Source: Beutenbergia cavernae DSM 12333 (GTDB taxonomy: Bacteria; Actinomycetota; Actinomycetes; Actinomycetales; Beutenbergiaceae). From it: a stretch of 64,000 bases of DNA. The notes below the pieces were generated by a model. The model did not search any database. It was given only the letters and a program-made list of their open reading frames with translations, and was not told where the DNA came from. Positions 31,996 to 40,744 of the stretch are shown here, one piece after another. Position numbers and translations under genes: made by a program. Within the stretch, counting starts at the first letter, position 1. Each line of letters begins with the position of its first letter. Location of the stretch: positions 4,155,025 through 4,219,024 of the forward strand of contig NC_012669.1 in assembly GCF_000023105.1 (NCBI RefSeq), written 5' to 3'.

Positions 31996-32835
31996 TCACT
32001 TGACCGACCCCTCGGCGAGACCGCCGGCGATGTACTTCTGGATGGACATGAAGAAGAGGACCGAAGGCACCACGACCAGGACCGACGCGGCCATCATGGC
32101 TCCCCAGTCGAGCACCTCGGACCCGGTGAGCGAGTACAGGGCGACAGCCACCGGCATCCGGTCGGTGCTGTTGATGAACAACAGCGCGTAGAGGAACTCG
32201 TTGAACGTGTTGATGAACGTGTAGACGGCTGTGGCGACGATCCCCGGCAGCACGATCGGCGTCGCGATCTGCCAGAAGATGCGTACCTTCCCGGCGCCGT
32301 CCATCTGCGCACCCTCCTCGATCTCCAGAGGCACCGTCTGGTAGAAGCCGACGAGCATCCAGATCGCGTACGGGAGCGCGAACGAGAGGTAAGCAAGGAT
32401 CAGCCCGGCGTACGTGTTGATGAGCCCGAGCTTGACCATGATCGCCGCGTACGGCACAGCGAGCAGGATCGGCGGGAACATGTATGTCGCGATGAGCACA
32501 CGGGTCAGGCGCTGCCCGAACCGCGGGAAGAACCGGACGATGCCGTAGGCGGCGAGGGTCGACAGCACGATCGTCACGGCCGTCGCGACGACGGCGATGA
32601 GCACGCTGTTGCGCAGGTTCTGCAGGAAGCCGAGATCCTCGAGCACCCGGCGGTAGTTCGCGAGCGTGAACTCGTCAGGGAGGACGTCCAGGGGATTGTT
32701 CGCCAGCTCCGCACCGGTCTTGACGGACGAGAGGATGATCCACGCGAGCGGGAAGACGAACGCGATCGATGCGACGGCGAGGACGACGTGCCGGAGCGCC
32801 CCGGCGCCGCTCTTCGTGAGACGGGCGGTGCTCAT
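31996..32835 (-). CDS. Carbohydrate ABC importer permease (MalG-like)
   Basis: 279 residues with six hydrophobic segments. The EAA loop for ATPase contact is EGAQMDGAGKVRIFWQIATP (about 172-191). The ATG at 32835 overlaps the stop of the first permease by four bases. With the other permease and the binding protein it imports the operon substrate, probably a sialic acid or its anhydro form. No ATPase gene is in the operon, so a shared MsiK-type ATPase is expected elsewhere. Confidence 0.92.
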   Translation of the reverse strand: MSTARLTKSGAGALRHVVLAVASIAFVFPLAWIILSSVKTGAELANNPLDVLPDEFTLANYRRVLEDLGFLQNLRNSVLIAVVATAVTIVLSTLAAYGIVRFFPRFGQRLTRVLIATYMFPPILLAVPYAAIMVKLGLINTYAGLILAYLSFALPYAIWMLVGFYQTVPLEIEEGAQMDGAGKVRIFWQIATPIVLPGIVATAVYTFINTFNEFLYALLFINSTDRMPVAVALYSLTGSEVLDWGAMMAASVLVVVPSVLFFMSIQKYIAGGLAEGSVK

Positions 32836-33791
32836 CGGTCCTCCTTCTCCCACCTGCTGAGCACGGCGAACGCGACGCGCGACGCAACGAGCAGGAACAC
32901 GAGCAGCAGGACTGTCACGGCGGAGGCCATGCCGAGCTGGTGCAGCCCCCAGCCCGTGCGGTACGCGAAAATCGGCAGCGTGGTCGTCATCTCGCCAGGA
33001 CCGCCACCAGTGAGCAGGAACAGCAGGTCGAAGTTGTTGAACACCCAGATCGTGCGGAGGATGACGAGGAGCCCGATGACGTTGCGGATGTTGCGCAGCG
33101 TAATGAACGAGAACTGCTGCCACGCGTTGGCGCCGTCCATCGTGGCTGCCTCGTACTGCTCCCTCGGTATCGTCTTGAGCGCCGAGAGGATGTTCACCAT
33201 GAACAGGGGCGCCCCGAACCAGACGTTGATCGCGAGCACCGTCCAGAACACTGTGGTCGGGTTAGCGAGGAGGCTGACGTTGCTGTCCGTGAGGCCGAGC
33301 CGGGTGAGCAGGTTCGGCAGCACGCCATAGACGTCGTTGAGGATCCACTTCCAGCCGAAGGCGATGACGATCGGCGGGAATGCCCAGGGAACGATGAGCA
33401 GCACCCGGTACAGGCCCTGGAGCCGGCGGACCTTGTCGAGGCAGAGTGCGAGAACCATCCCGACGGCGAGCTGACCGACGATCGATGCCGCCGTCCACCG
33501 GATCGAGGTGGCGAACGCGTTCCAGAACGCGTCGCTCGTCACGAGCTGCCGGAAGTTTTCCAGCCAGACGAGATCGTGGCTCGGGCGCAGCAGGTTCTGG
33601 TCGGTGAGGCTGTAGTAGACGCTCGACAGGACCGGGTAGATCAGCAGCCCGAGCACGGCGACGGCGCTCGGAAGGACGAATGCGACACCGACCTTGTCGA
33701 TCCGGGTCAGGCGGGCCCACACCGACGGTCGAGTCGGTGCGGGGCCGCCGGACGGTGCCAGCGCGGGCCGCTGCTCGGCGAGGGCCGTCAT
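32832..33791 (-). CDS. Carbohydrate ABC importer permease (MalF-like)
   Basis: 319 residues, six hydrophobic segments after a cytoplasmic tail. The EAA-type loop is EQYEAATMDGANAWQQFSFI (about 213-232). The ATG at 33791 lies two bases after the solute-binding protein stop. It pairs with the downstream MalG-like permease. Confidence 0.92.
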   Translation of the reverse strand: MTALAEQRPALAPSGGPAPTRPSVWARLTRIDKVGVAFVLPSAVAVLGLLIYPVLSSVYYSLTDQNLLRPSHDLVWLENFRQLVTSDAFWNAFATSIRWTAASIVGQLAVGMVLALCLDKVRRLQGLYRVLLIVPWAFPPIVIAFGWKWILNDVYGVLPNLLTRLGLTDSNVSLLANPTTVFWTVLAINVWFGAPLFMVNILSALKTIPREQYEAATMDGANAWQQFSFITLRNIRNVIGLLVILRTIWVFNNFDLLFLLTGGGPGEMTTTLPIFAYRTGWGLHQLGMASAVTVLLLVFLLVASRVAFAVLSRWEKEDR

Positions 33792-33793
33792 CC

Positions 33794-35173
33794 TCAGCCC
33801 AGCTCGGCGCCGGCCGAGGCGAAGAGGCTGTCCAGCTGCTCCTGGGCCGCGATTGCCGCATCCTCGACTGGCTCGTCATTGAGGATGATCGACTGGAACA
33901 TCCCCTCGATGACACCCTGGCTGGTAAGGATGCCTGCCTGGATCCGCGGGCCCTCCTCCATGCCGATCGCCGTCCCGAGCGGGACGGCCTCCTCAATGAC
34001 GTCGACCGTGTCGGCGAACTGCTGGAGCGTGGGCTCGTCGAGGTACGCCGGGTCCTCCGAGATGTCCGACAGCGCCGGGAGCATGCCACCCGGCACGGAG
34101 TGGATGAAGTCGATGTAATCGGAGTCCTGGTACAGGAACTCGAGGAACGCCTTCGCCTCTTCCTGCACGTCGCTCGCTTGCCAGACGACCATCGGCGTGT
34201 TGGACGTCTCGCCGCCATAGATCGGGTCATCGGCGTCCATGCGCGGCAGCGGGGCAGCAGCGATCTGGTCAAGCAGGTCCGGCGACGTATCGGCGACGCC
34301 GGAGATCTGGAACCCGGAGTTGAAGTCGAACGCCGTCTTGCCCTGGTAGTACAGCGTCGCCTGGTCGAGCACCGCGTAGTTGATCGAGCCCTCGGGGGAG
34401 GTCGTCTCGTACATGTCGACCCAATACTCGATGCCGTCCAGCGCGGCCTGCGACGTGAGGTTCGCGGTGCCGTCCTCGTTGAGCAGCGTCTCGCCGTTGG
34501 ACTGCACGTAGTAGTTGAGGAACCGCGTGGCCATCATGTCGTTGGAGCCGAGCGGCACGGACAGCCCGTACACGTCGTCGCTCGTGAGGACCTCTGCAGC
34601 CTGGCGCAACTCGTCCCAGGTCTGCGGCACCTCGAGCCCGGCGGCCGCGAGCAGGTCCTTGCGGTACCACATGACCTGCGCGTGGGTGTAAATCGGGACG
34701 GAGTAGCTGACGCCATCGACCTGCCCCTCCGCGAGAGCCGCCTCGGAGAACCGGTCGCGGCCGATCGAGTCGATGACGTCGTCGACGGGGACGAGCGCCT
34801 CGGCCCCGATCATCTCCACCACGTGGGTGGGCAGCGCGCTCGAGAGGTCGGGCACCTGGCCGGAGGCGAGGCCGGTGGTCCACTTCGTGTAGAACTCCGG
34901 CCAGGCGAACGTCTCGATGGTGATCGAGACGCCAGGGTTTTCCTCCTCGAAGCGCGCGGCCATGTCCTCCATGTACTCGGCGCGCGGGCCCTGGGTGAAG
35001 CTCGTCCACATGAGGACGTCGCCGGCAAGGGTGCCGTCGCCCTCCTGCTCCTCGGAGCTCCCCGCGGAAGCACATGCGGCGAGCCCGGCCAAGAGACCGA
35101 CGGCGGTGGTGGCGCTGAGAGCGCGACGGATGGTGCGAAACCCCGTGGGGGGACGTGCGGTGCTCCTCGACAA
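33794..35173 (-). CDS. Sugar-type extracellular solute-binding lipoprotein
   Basis: 459 residues if started at a TTG (35173), which has GGAGG five bases upstream; starts further upstream would run into the regulatory heptamers. The signal peptide TAVGLLAGLAAC ends in a lipobox (LAAC), so the mature protein is a membrane-anchored lipoprotein starting at this Cys. The body is a family 1 binding protein: MWTSFTQGPRAEYMEDMAARF, YTHAQVMWYRKDLLAAAGLE and PQTWDELRQAAE. First gene of the operon, likely binding sialic acid or a derivative. Confidence 0.9.
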   Translation of the reverse strand: MSRSTARPPTGFRTIRRALSATTAVGLLAGLAACASAGSSEEQEGDGTLAGDVLMWTSFTQGPRAEYMEDMAARFEEENPGVSITIETFAWPEFYTKWTTGLASGQVPDLSSALPTHVVEMIGAEALVPVDDVIDSIGRDRFSEAALAEGQVDGVSYSVPIYTHAQVMWYRKDLLAAAGLEVPQTWDELRQAAEVLTSDDVYGLSVPLGSNDMMATRFLNYYVQSNGETLLNEDGTANLTSQAALDGIEYWVDMYETTSPEGSINYAVLDQATLYYQGKTAFDFNSGFQISGVADTSPDLLDQIAAAPLPRMDADDPIYGGETSNTPMVVWQASDVQEEAKAFLEFLYQDSDYIDFIHSVPGGMLPALSDISEDPAYLDEPTLQQFADTVDVIEEAVPLGTAIGMEEGPRIQAGILTSQGVIEGMFQSIILNDEPVEDAAIAAQEQLDSLFASAGAELG

Positions 35174-35196
35174 CGGGACCTCCGGAGACTGGTGAC

Positions 35197-35224
35197 CTGA
35201 CGCCTGACGTCTGATGTCTGACGT
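35197..35224. promoter_or_regulatory. Array of four CTGACGT-like heptamers, probable GntR operator
   Basis: Four tandem 7-base units, CTGACGC, CTGACGT, CTGATGT and CTGACGT, lie 24 bases upstream of the TTG start of the binding-protein gene and just downstream of the predicted -10. FadR-type GntR proteins commonly bind TCAGAC/GTCTGA-like sequences. Repression by road-block is inferred. Confidence 0.6.
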
Positions 35225-35231
35225 GTGAGGC

Positions 35232-35261
35232 ACCGTAGACTCCGAGGCACCCCTCGGTCAA
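35232..35261 (-). promoter_or_regulatory. Predicted promoter of the nan-like operon
   Basis: On the minus strand -35 TTGACC (35256-35261) and -10 TACGGT (35232-35237) are 18 bases apart. The spacer holds the inverted repeat CCGAGG-cacc-CCTCGG (35242-35257). The start of transcription would fall at or next to the heptamer array. Confidence 0.55.
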
Positions 35262-35275
35262 GGAGCGTTCGTTCG

Positions 35276-36085
35276 ATGGTGGATCGGTCAGCCAGAACGG
35301 TGACGACGTCAGGTGACGGTCTCGGCGTCTCTGCACGCACGGACGGCGGCGCGCTCGCCCAGACCCCCAGCCCGCCGCCGATCGCTGCCCGGAGCCGCAG
35401 AGCGGCAACCGTGGACCAGATCAAGGAGTACATACTCACCGAGGGCCTGCGGCCGGGCGACGCATTGCCCACCGAGGCCGCGCTGTGCTCGCTGCTCCAC
35501 GTCTCCCGGTCCAGCGTCAGGGAGGCCGTGAAGACCCTCGCCACGCTCGGCATCGTCGAAGTCCGGCACGGATGGGGCACGTACGTCGGCACGATGAGCC
35601 TCGACGCCCTGGTCGAGACGCTCGTCTTCCGCGGCGTCCTCAGCCCGGGCGACGATCTCCGCGCTCTGCGCGAGGTCCTCGAGGTGCGCCAGGCCCTCGA
35701 CGTCGCGATGACCGACAAGATCCTGGCGTCGCTCGCCGGGGAGCAGCATCCCGCCCTCCACGACCTGGTCGACGAGATGACTGCTCTCGCGGAGCAGGGT
35801 GTGCCGTTCGGGGACCAGGACCGCGCCTTCCACACTCTCCTGCTCGACGGCGTCGACAACTCGCTCGTCCGACAGCTTGTGGCTGCGTTCTGGGACGTGC
35901 ACGTCGCCGTCCTGCCGCGGCTCGACGTGACGCTTCCCGACGCGCTCGCGGAGACCGCGCGAGCCCACGCGGAGATGCTCGACGCCGCCGAGCGAAGCGA
36001 TCCGGACGCCTACCGGGCCGCCGTCGCCGCGCACTACGCTCCGATCGAGCGAGCGATCGCGGCGGCCGCCGCGGGCGCGGGCTGA
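35276..36085 (+). CDS. GntR-family (FadR subfamily) regulator, divergent from the nan-like operon
   Basis: 269 residues. Winged HTH GLRPGDALPTEAALCSLLHV (about 59-78) and the FCD domain with QDRAFHTLLLDGVDN. It is closely similar over its whole length to the operon-encoded GntR at 27388, for example EVRHG-W/Y-GTYVG-x-MSLDALVETL in both. The N-terminal 40 residues are extra and low in complexity. AAGGAG lies 10 bases before the ATG. It most likely binds the heptamer array and represses the operon, with the sugar or its phosphate as inducer. Confidence 0.92.
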   Translation: MVDRSARTVTTSGDGLGVSARTDGGALAQTPSPPPIAARSRRAATVDQIKEYILTEGLRPGDALPTEAALCSLLHVSRSSVREAVKTLATLGIVEVRHGWGTYVGTMSLDALVETLVFRGVLSPGDDLRALREVLEVRQALDVAMTDKILASLAGEQHPALHDLVDEMTALAEQGVPFGDQDRAFHTLLLDGVDNSLVRQLVAAFWDVHVAVLPRLDVTLPDALAETARAHAEMLDAAERSDPDAYRAAVAAHYAPIERAIAAAAAGAG

Positions 36086-36164
36086 GCCGCGGCCGTGGCG
36101 CCAGGAGCGGACACGCAGCCGAGCGTGCACCGCGCACCCTCGCTCCAGGGGTGAGGATGGATCG

Positions 36165-37391
36165 ATGCGCCCCATCCGCTCGCACGCCCGCACCGACCGC
36201 AGGGCCCGCCGCGCCGCGCGGGTGCCGGCCATCGCCACGACCGCCGCCCTGCTCCTGGTCACCGCGGCGTGCACCTCGCCCGCGAGCGGACCCACGCCCG
36301 AGCCGAGCCCCACCGCCACGACCAGCCCGACGCCGTCGGCCACGCCCACCCCGAGCCCGACGGCCGACCCGCTCGCCGACCTCAGCCTCGAGCAGCGCGT
36401 GGGGCAGCTCTTCATGGTCGGCACGGACGCCGCGACCGCCGAGCAGGTGACCCTCGACGCGATCACGGCCTCGCACGTCGGCAACGTGTTCCTCGCCGGC
36501 CGCTCCAACGCTGGTGTGGACGCGACGGCCGCCGTCGTCGAGCAGCTGACCGCCGCCGTGACCGACGAGGCGACCGGCGGCGTCCCACTCCTCGTCGCCA
36601 CCGACCAAGAGGGCGGCAACGTGCAGGTCCTGCGCGGGCCGGGCTTCTCCGACATCCCCACGGCGCTCGACCAGGGCGCTCTCGACCCGGCCACGCTCCA
36701 GGCCGACGCCACCACGTGGGGAGCCGAGCTCGCCGCATCGGGCATCAACCTCAACCTCGCCCCGGTCATGGACGTCGTCGCGAGCCCCGAGGCCGCGGCG
36801 GCGAACCCGCCGATCGGGTACTTCCACCGGGAGTTCGGCTACGACGCCGAGACCGTCGCCTCGCATGCGAACGCCTTCAGCGCCGGCATGCGCGCCTCCG
36901 GCGTCGAGACCGTCATCAAGCACTTCCCCGGGCTGGGCCGGGTCACGGAGAACACCGACACCACCGCCGGTGTCGTCGACGACGTCACGACCGCCGACGA
37001 CGCCAGCGTCCAGGCGTTCGCCGCCGGCATCGACGCCGGCGCCGCCTTCGTCATGACGTCGACGGCGGTGTACAGCCAGATCGACCCGGACGCGCCGGCG
37101 GCGTTCTCCCGGGAGATCGTGAGCGACCTGCTGCGCGGCCAGCTCGGCTTCGACGGCGTCGTGGTCACCGACGACGTCTCCGCCGCCGAGCAGGTCCAGG
37201 CGTGGTCGCCCGCCGACCGGGCCATCCTCGCGATCGAGGCCGGGACCGACATCGTGCTCGTGTCCGCCGACCCGAGCATCGCCGCCGAGATGGTGGCCGC
37301 CGTCGTCGCGAAGGCGCAGGCCGATCCCGACTTCGCCGCCATCGTCGACGACGCCGCGCGCCGCGTCCTCGCCGCGAAGGGTGTGGCGTAG
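36165..37391 (+). CDS. GH3-family lipoprotein, beta-N-acetylhexosaminidase-like
   Basis: 408 residues. A lipoprotein signal (ATTAALLLVTAAC) is followed by a Pro/Thr/Ser-rich linker (about 38-68) and a GH3 domain. Landmarks are VATDQEGGNVQVLRGPGF (about 146), the KHFPGLGRVTENTD signature (about 252), and VVVTDDVSAAE with the nucleophile Asp (about 330). The catalytic His of the NagZ-type GH3 (KHFPGHG) is Leu here, but a downstream position may serve; family members remove N-acetylglucosamine or glucose. It lies next to the amino-sugar operon and may supply substrate. Confidence 0.88.
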   Translation: MRPIRSHARTDRRARRAARVPAIATTAALLLVTAACTSPASGPTPEPSPTATTSPTPSATPTPSPTADPLADLSLEQRVGQLFMVGTDAATAEQVTLDAITASHVGNVFLAGRSNAGVDATAAVVEQLTAAVTDEATGGVPLLVATDQEGGNVQVLRGPGFSDIPTALDQGALDPATLQADATTWGAELAASGINLNLAPVMDVVASPEAAAANPPIGYFHREFGYDAETVASHANAFSAGMRASGVETVIKHFPGLGRVTENTDTTAGVVDDVTTADDASVQAFAAGIDAGAAFVMTSTAVYSQIDPDAPAAFSREIVSDLLRGQLGFDGVVVTDDVSAAEQVQAWSPADRAILAIEAGTDIVLVSADPSIAAEMVAAVVAKAQADPDFAAIVDDAARRVLAAKGVA

Positions 37392-37437
37392 GGCACCTGT
37401 CTCGATCCTCCTCCGCTCGTTCCTCGCTACGGAGTCC

Positions 37438-38136
37438 TCACTCCTCGAAGCGGTAGCCCATGCCGGGGCTCGTGAGGATGTGACGGGGCGCCGCGGCGTC
37501 GTCCTCGAGCTTGCGCCGCAGCTGCGCCACGTACACGCGGAGGTAGTGCCCCTCGCGGGTGGCGGTCGGGCCCCACACCTCCCGCAGGAGGTGCTCCCGA
37601 CCCACCACGCGGCCCCGATGCTGGACGAGCTGCTCCAGCAGCGCCCACTCGGTGGGGCTGAGGCGCACCGGCTCGCCGGACCGCCGCACCTCGCGCCGAG
37701 CGAGGTCGATCTCGAGATCGCCGGCGCTGACCACTGGCTCGTCGGGCTCACCGACGAGCGCGGAGCGCCGGACGGCGGCACGGAGCCGGGCGAGCAGCTC
37801 GGGCATCGCGAACGGCTTCGTCACGTAGTCGTCGGCGCCGGCGTCGAGCGCGTCGACCTTGTCGTCGCCGAGCTGGCGCGCGGACAGCACGATGATCGGG
37901 ACCTGGCTCCAGCCGCGGATGCCCTCGATGACCTCGAGGCCGCCGATGTCCGGCAGCCCGAGGTCGAGCAGGATCACGTCGGGATGGGCGCGGCCCGCGG
38001 CGTCGAGACCGGCCGCGCCGGTGGCCGCCGTCGTCACCTCCCAGCCGTGGGCGCGCAGGTTGATCCCCAGGGCGCGGAGGAGCCCGGCGTCGTCGTCCAC
38101 GACCAGGATGCGGTTGCCGTCCCCACTTCCGCTCAC
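37438..38136 (-). CDS. kdpE: Two-component response regulator KdpE
   Basis: 232 residues. The receiver domain has the acidic pocket VVDDD (about 12-16), phosphorylation site LLDLGLPD (about 55) and TKPF (about 105); the C-terminal OmpR-type winged helix includes LSPTEWALLEQLVQHRGRVV. It starts seven bases after the kdpD stop, so both are one unit with the kdp structural genes. It should activate kdp transcription at low potassium, probably through the direct repeats at 45642. Confidence 0.95.
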   Translation of the reverse strand: MSGSGDGNRILVVDDDAGLLRALGINLRAHGWEVTTAATGAAGLDAAGRAHPDVILLDLGLPDIGGLEVIEGIRGWSQVPIIVLSARQLGDDKVDALDAGADDYVTKPFAMPELLARLRAAVRRSALVGEPDEPVVSAGDLEIDLARREVRRSGEPVRLSPTEWALLEQLVQHRGRVVGREHLLREVWGPTATREGHYLRVYVAQLRRKLEDDAAAPRHILTSPGMGYRFEE

Positions 38137-38143
38137 GAGCGCC

Positions 38144-40717
38144 TCACCCTCCGGCCATGGGGACGGTCAGCACCATCGTCAGGCCGCCGCCCGGCGTGTC
38201 CTCCGGGGCGATCGTCGCACCCACTGCGCGCGACAGCCCTGCCGCCACGGCGAGGCCCAGCCCGAGGCCCGTGCCGCTGACGTCGCCGAGGCGCTGGAAC
38301 GGCTCGAACATCCGGGCCTTGCGGGCGTCGTCGAGGCCGGGGCCACGATCCTCGACCCGGAGCTCGACGGAGTCCCCGGCCCTCGCGGCGAGCACCCGCA
38401 CCGGCACGCCGCCGGGCGCGTGCCGGACGGCGTTGGCGACGATGTTCGCGACCACCCGCTCCAGCAGCCCGGGATCGGTGTGGACGAGGGGGAGATCGTC
38501 CGGCACCTCGAGGCTCACGTGGTCGGCGAACGGGTCGACGGCGAGCGGCACGATCTCGTCGAGCGACACGTCCCGAAGCACCGGCGACAGCGCCCCGGAC
38601 TCCAGCCGCGACGCGTCGAGCAGGTTGTCGATGAGCTGCTCGAGCCGCGCCGTCGAGGTTGCGGCAGTGTCGACGAGCGCCGCCTCGTCGTCGGGATCCA
38701 GTGCGACGGCGTCGGAGCGCAGGCCGTCGACGGCGGCCCGGATCGAGGCGAGCGGCGTGCGCAGGTCGTGGGAGACGGCGGCGAGCAGCGCCGTCCGCGT
38801 CGCGTCCGCCTCCTCGAGGATCCGCGCCTTCTCGGCCCGCGCGCTGAGGCGCCGGTGCTCCAGCACGATGCCGGCCTGGGTGCCGAACGCCTCGAGCACC
38901 TGCCGGTCGCCCGCGGGGAGGGGCCGCCCGGTGAGGACGAGGCGGCGGGTGTCGTCGATGCGGACGATGGTGCGGTCGTCGTCGGAATCAGAGCCGGAGC
39001 CGGAGCCGCCGCCGCCGGGCGACGCCGTCGACCGCGCCGCCTCGGCGATCGTCGTCCACGGTGCGCGCTCCGCCACACGCTCCTCGAGTGCCACGTGCGC
39101 GAGCTGGAACGTCTCGGCGAGGCGGGAGACGACGGCGTCGGCCGTGTCCTCGCCCGACAGCACGGACCGGGAGAGCGCGGCGAGCGTCGAGGCCTCCGCC
39201 CGCGCCCGGTACGCCTGGGACGCCCGCCGTGCGGCGAGGTCGACGACGGAGGCGACGGCGGCTGCCACGAGGACGAAGACTACGAGCGCGAGCAGGTTCT
39301 CCGGGTCCGCGATCGTGAACCTGCCGGTCGGCTCCGTGAAGAACCAGTTCAGGCACAGGAACGAGGCGGCGGCGCACGCGACGGCGGGCCACCGGCCGCC
39401 CACCAGCGCCACGCCCACCGCCGCCGCCAGGAACAGCATGAGCTCGGTGGACGCGCTGACGTCCTCCTGGACGAGGACGAGGAGCCCGGTGAGCGCGAGC
39501 GGCGCCACGAAGGCGAGCACCCACCCGGCCAACCGCCGGCTCGGCGAGAGCGCGCTGGACGCGAGCGGGCGCGCGCCGGAGCGGGCGCGTTCGTGGGTGA
39601 CCAGGTGCACGTCGATCGCGCCCGCGAGCCGGGCGATCTCCGTGGACGTGGACCCGAGGAGCGCCTCCCGCCAGCGCGAGTGCCGCGAGACGCCTACGAC
39701 GACCATCGTCGCGTTGGCGCCCTGCGCGAAGTCCACGACCGCGGACGGCACGTCCTCGCCGACCACGGTGTGGAACGTCCCCCCCAGCGACTCGACGAGC
39801 GCACGGTCCGCGGCGATCACGGCCGGCGGCGCCGTCGGCAGCCCGTCCGTGGCAAGGACGTGCACCGCCAGCAGCTCCGAGCCCGCGGCGCGTTCCGCGA
39901 TGCGCGCCCCGCGCCGCAGCAGGGTCGCGCTCTCCGGACCGCCGGTGACCGCGACGACGATCCGCTCGCGCGCCGGCCAGACCCCCGCGATCGCATGCTC
40001 GGTGCGGTACTGCGTGAGGGCGTCGTCGACCCGGTCCGCGAGCCACAGCAGCGCCAGCTCGCGCAGCGCCGTGAGGTTGCCCTCGCGGAAGTACGACGCA
40101 AGAGACGCGTCGATCTGATCCGCACGGTAGACGTTCCCGTGGGCCAGTCGTCGGCGCAGCGCCTGCGGCGACATGTCGACGAGCTGGATCTGGTCGGCCG
40201 CACGCACGACGTGGTCCGGCACGGTCTCCTTCTGCCGGACGCCGGTGATCGCCTCGACGTCCTCGTTCAACGACTCGAGGTGCTGCACGTTGACGGTCGT
40301 GACGACGTCGATGCCCGCCGCGAGCAGGTCGGCCACGTCCTCCCACCGCTTCGGGTGCGGCGAACCGGGCGCGTTCGTGTGGGCGAGCTCGTCGACCAGC
40401 GCGACCTCAGGCCCGCGGGCGATCACGGCCTCGGTGTCGAGCTCTGTCAGCTCGACACCCCGGTGCCGCACCACACGGCGCGGCACGATCTCGAGGTCGC
40501 CGATCTTCTCCAGCGTCGCGGCCCGGCCGTGGGTCTCGACGAGGCCGACGACGACGTCCGTGCCGCGCGAGCGGCGGCGTTGCGCCTCGTCGAGCATGGC
40601 GTAGGTCTTGCCGACGCCCGGGGCGGCACCGAGGTACACGGTGAGCCGCCCCGGGCGCCTGCCCGGCTCCGCGCCCGCGGACGGCGCGGAGCCGGGGTCG
40701 ACGGCGGGGTCGCTCAT
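38144..40717 (-). CDS. kdpD: Potassium sensor histidine kinase KdpD
   Basis: 857 residues in the usual order: KdpD N-terminal domain with Walker A GAAPGVGKTYAM (about 30-41), a universal-stress-protein domain (about 255-380), four membrane helices (about 400-500), GAF-like domain, HisKA with AAVSHDLRTPL (about 647), and HATPase with VANIVANAVRHAPGG and EDRGPGLD. It senses potassium limitation and phosphorylates KdpE. It starts 27 bases after the kdpC stop. Confidence 0.96.
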   Translation of the reverse strand: MSDPAVDPGSAPSAGAEPGRRPGRLTVYLGAAPGVGKTYAMLDEAQRRRSRGTDVVVGLVETHGRAATLEKIGDLEIVPRRVVRHRGVELTELDTEAVIARGPEVALVDELAHTNAPGSPHPKRWEDVADLLAAGIDVVTTVNVQHLESLNEDVEAITGVRQKETVPDHVVRAADQIQLVDMSPQALRRRLAHGNVYRADQIDASLASYFREGNLTALRELALLWLADRVDDALTQYRTEHAIAGVWPARERIVVAVTGGPESATLLRRGARIAERAAGSELLAVHVLATDGLPTAPPAVIAADRALVESLGGTFHTVVGEDVPSAVVDFAQGANATMVVVGVSRHSRWREALLGSTSTEIARLAGAIDVHLVTHERARSGARPLASSALSPSRRLAGWVLAFVAPLALTGLLVLVQEDVSASTELMLFLAAAVGVALVGGRWPAVACAAASFLCLNWFFTEPTGRFTIADPENLLALVVFVLVAAAVASVVDLAARRASQAYRARAEASTLAALSRSVLSGEDTADAVVSRLAETFQLAHVALEERVAERAPWTTIAEAARSTASPGGGGSGSGSDSDDDRTIVRIDDTRRLVLTGRPLPAGDRQVLEAFGTQAGIVLEHRRLSARAEKARILEEADATRTALLAAVSHDLRTPLASIRAAVDGLRSDAVALDPDDEAALVDTAATSTARLEQLIDNLLDASRLESGALSPVLRDVSLDEIVPLAVDPFADHVSLEVPDDLPLVHTDPGLLERVVANIVANAVRHAPGGVPVRVLAARAGDSVELRVEDRGPGLDDARKARMFEPFQRLGDVSGTGLGLGLAVAAGLSRAVGATIAPEDTPGGGLTMVLTVPMAGG

Positions 40718-40744
40718 GCGTGTAGTCGACCAGCCCGGCCGTGA

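Noticed and set aside
33794-35233. Upstream GTG/ATG start of the binding lipoprotein at 35233
   Set aside because: It would put the operator heptamers and the ribosome-binding site inside the coding region and give an N-terminal extension before the signal peptide.
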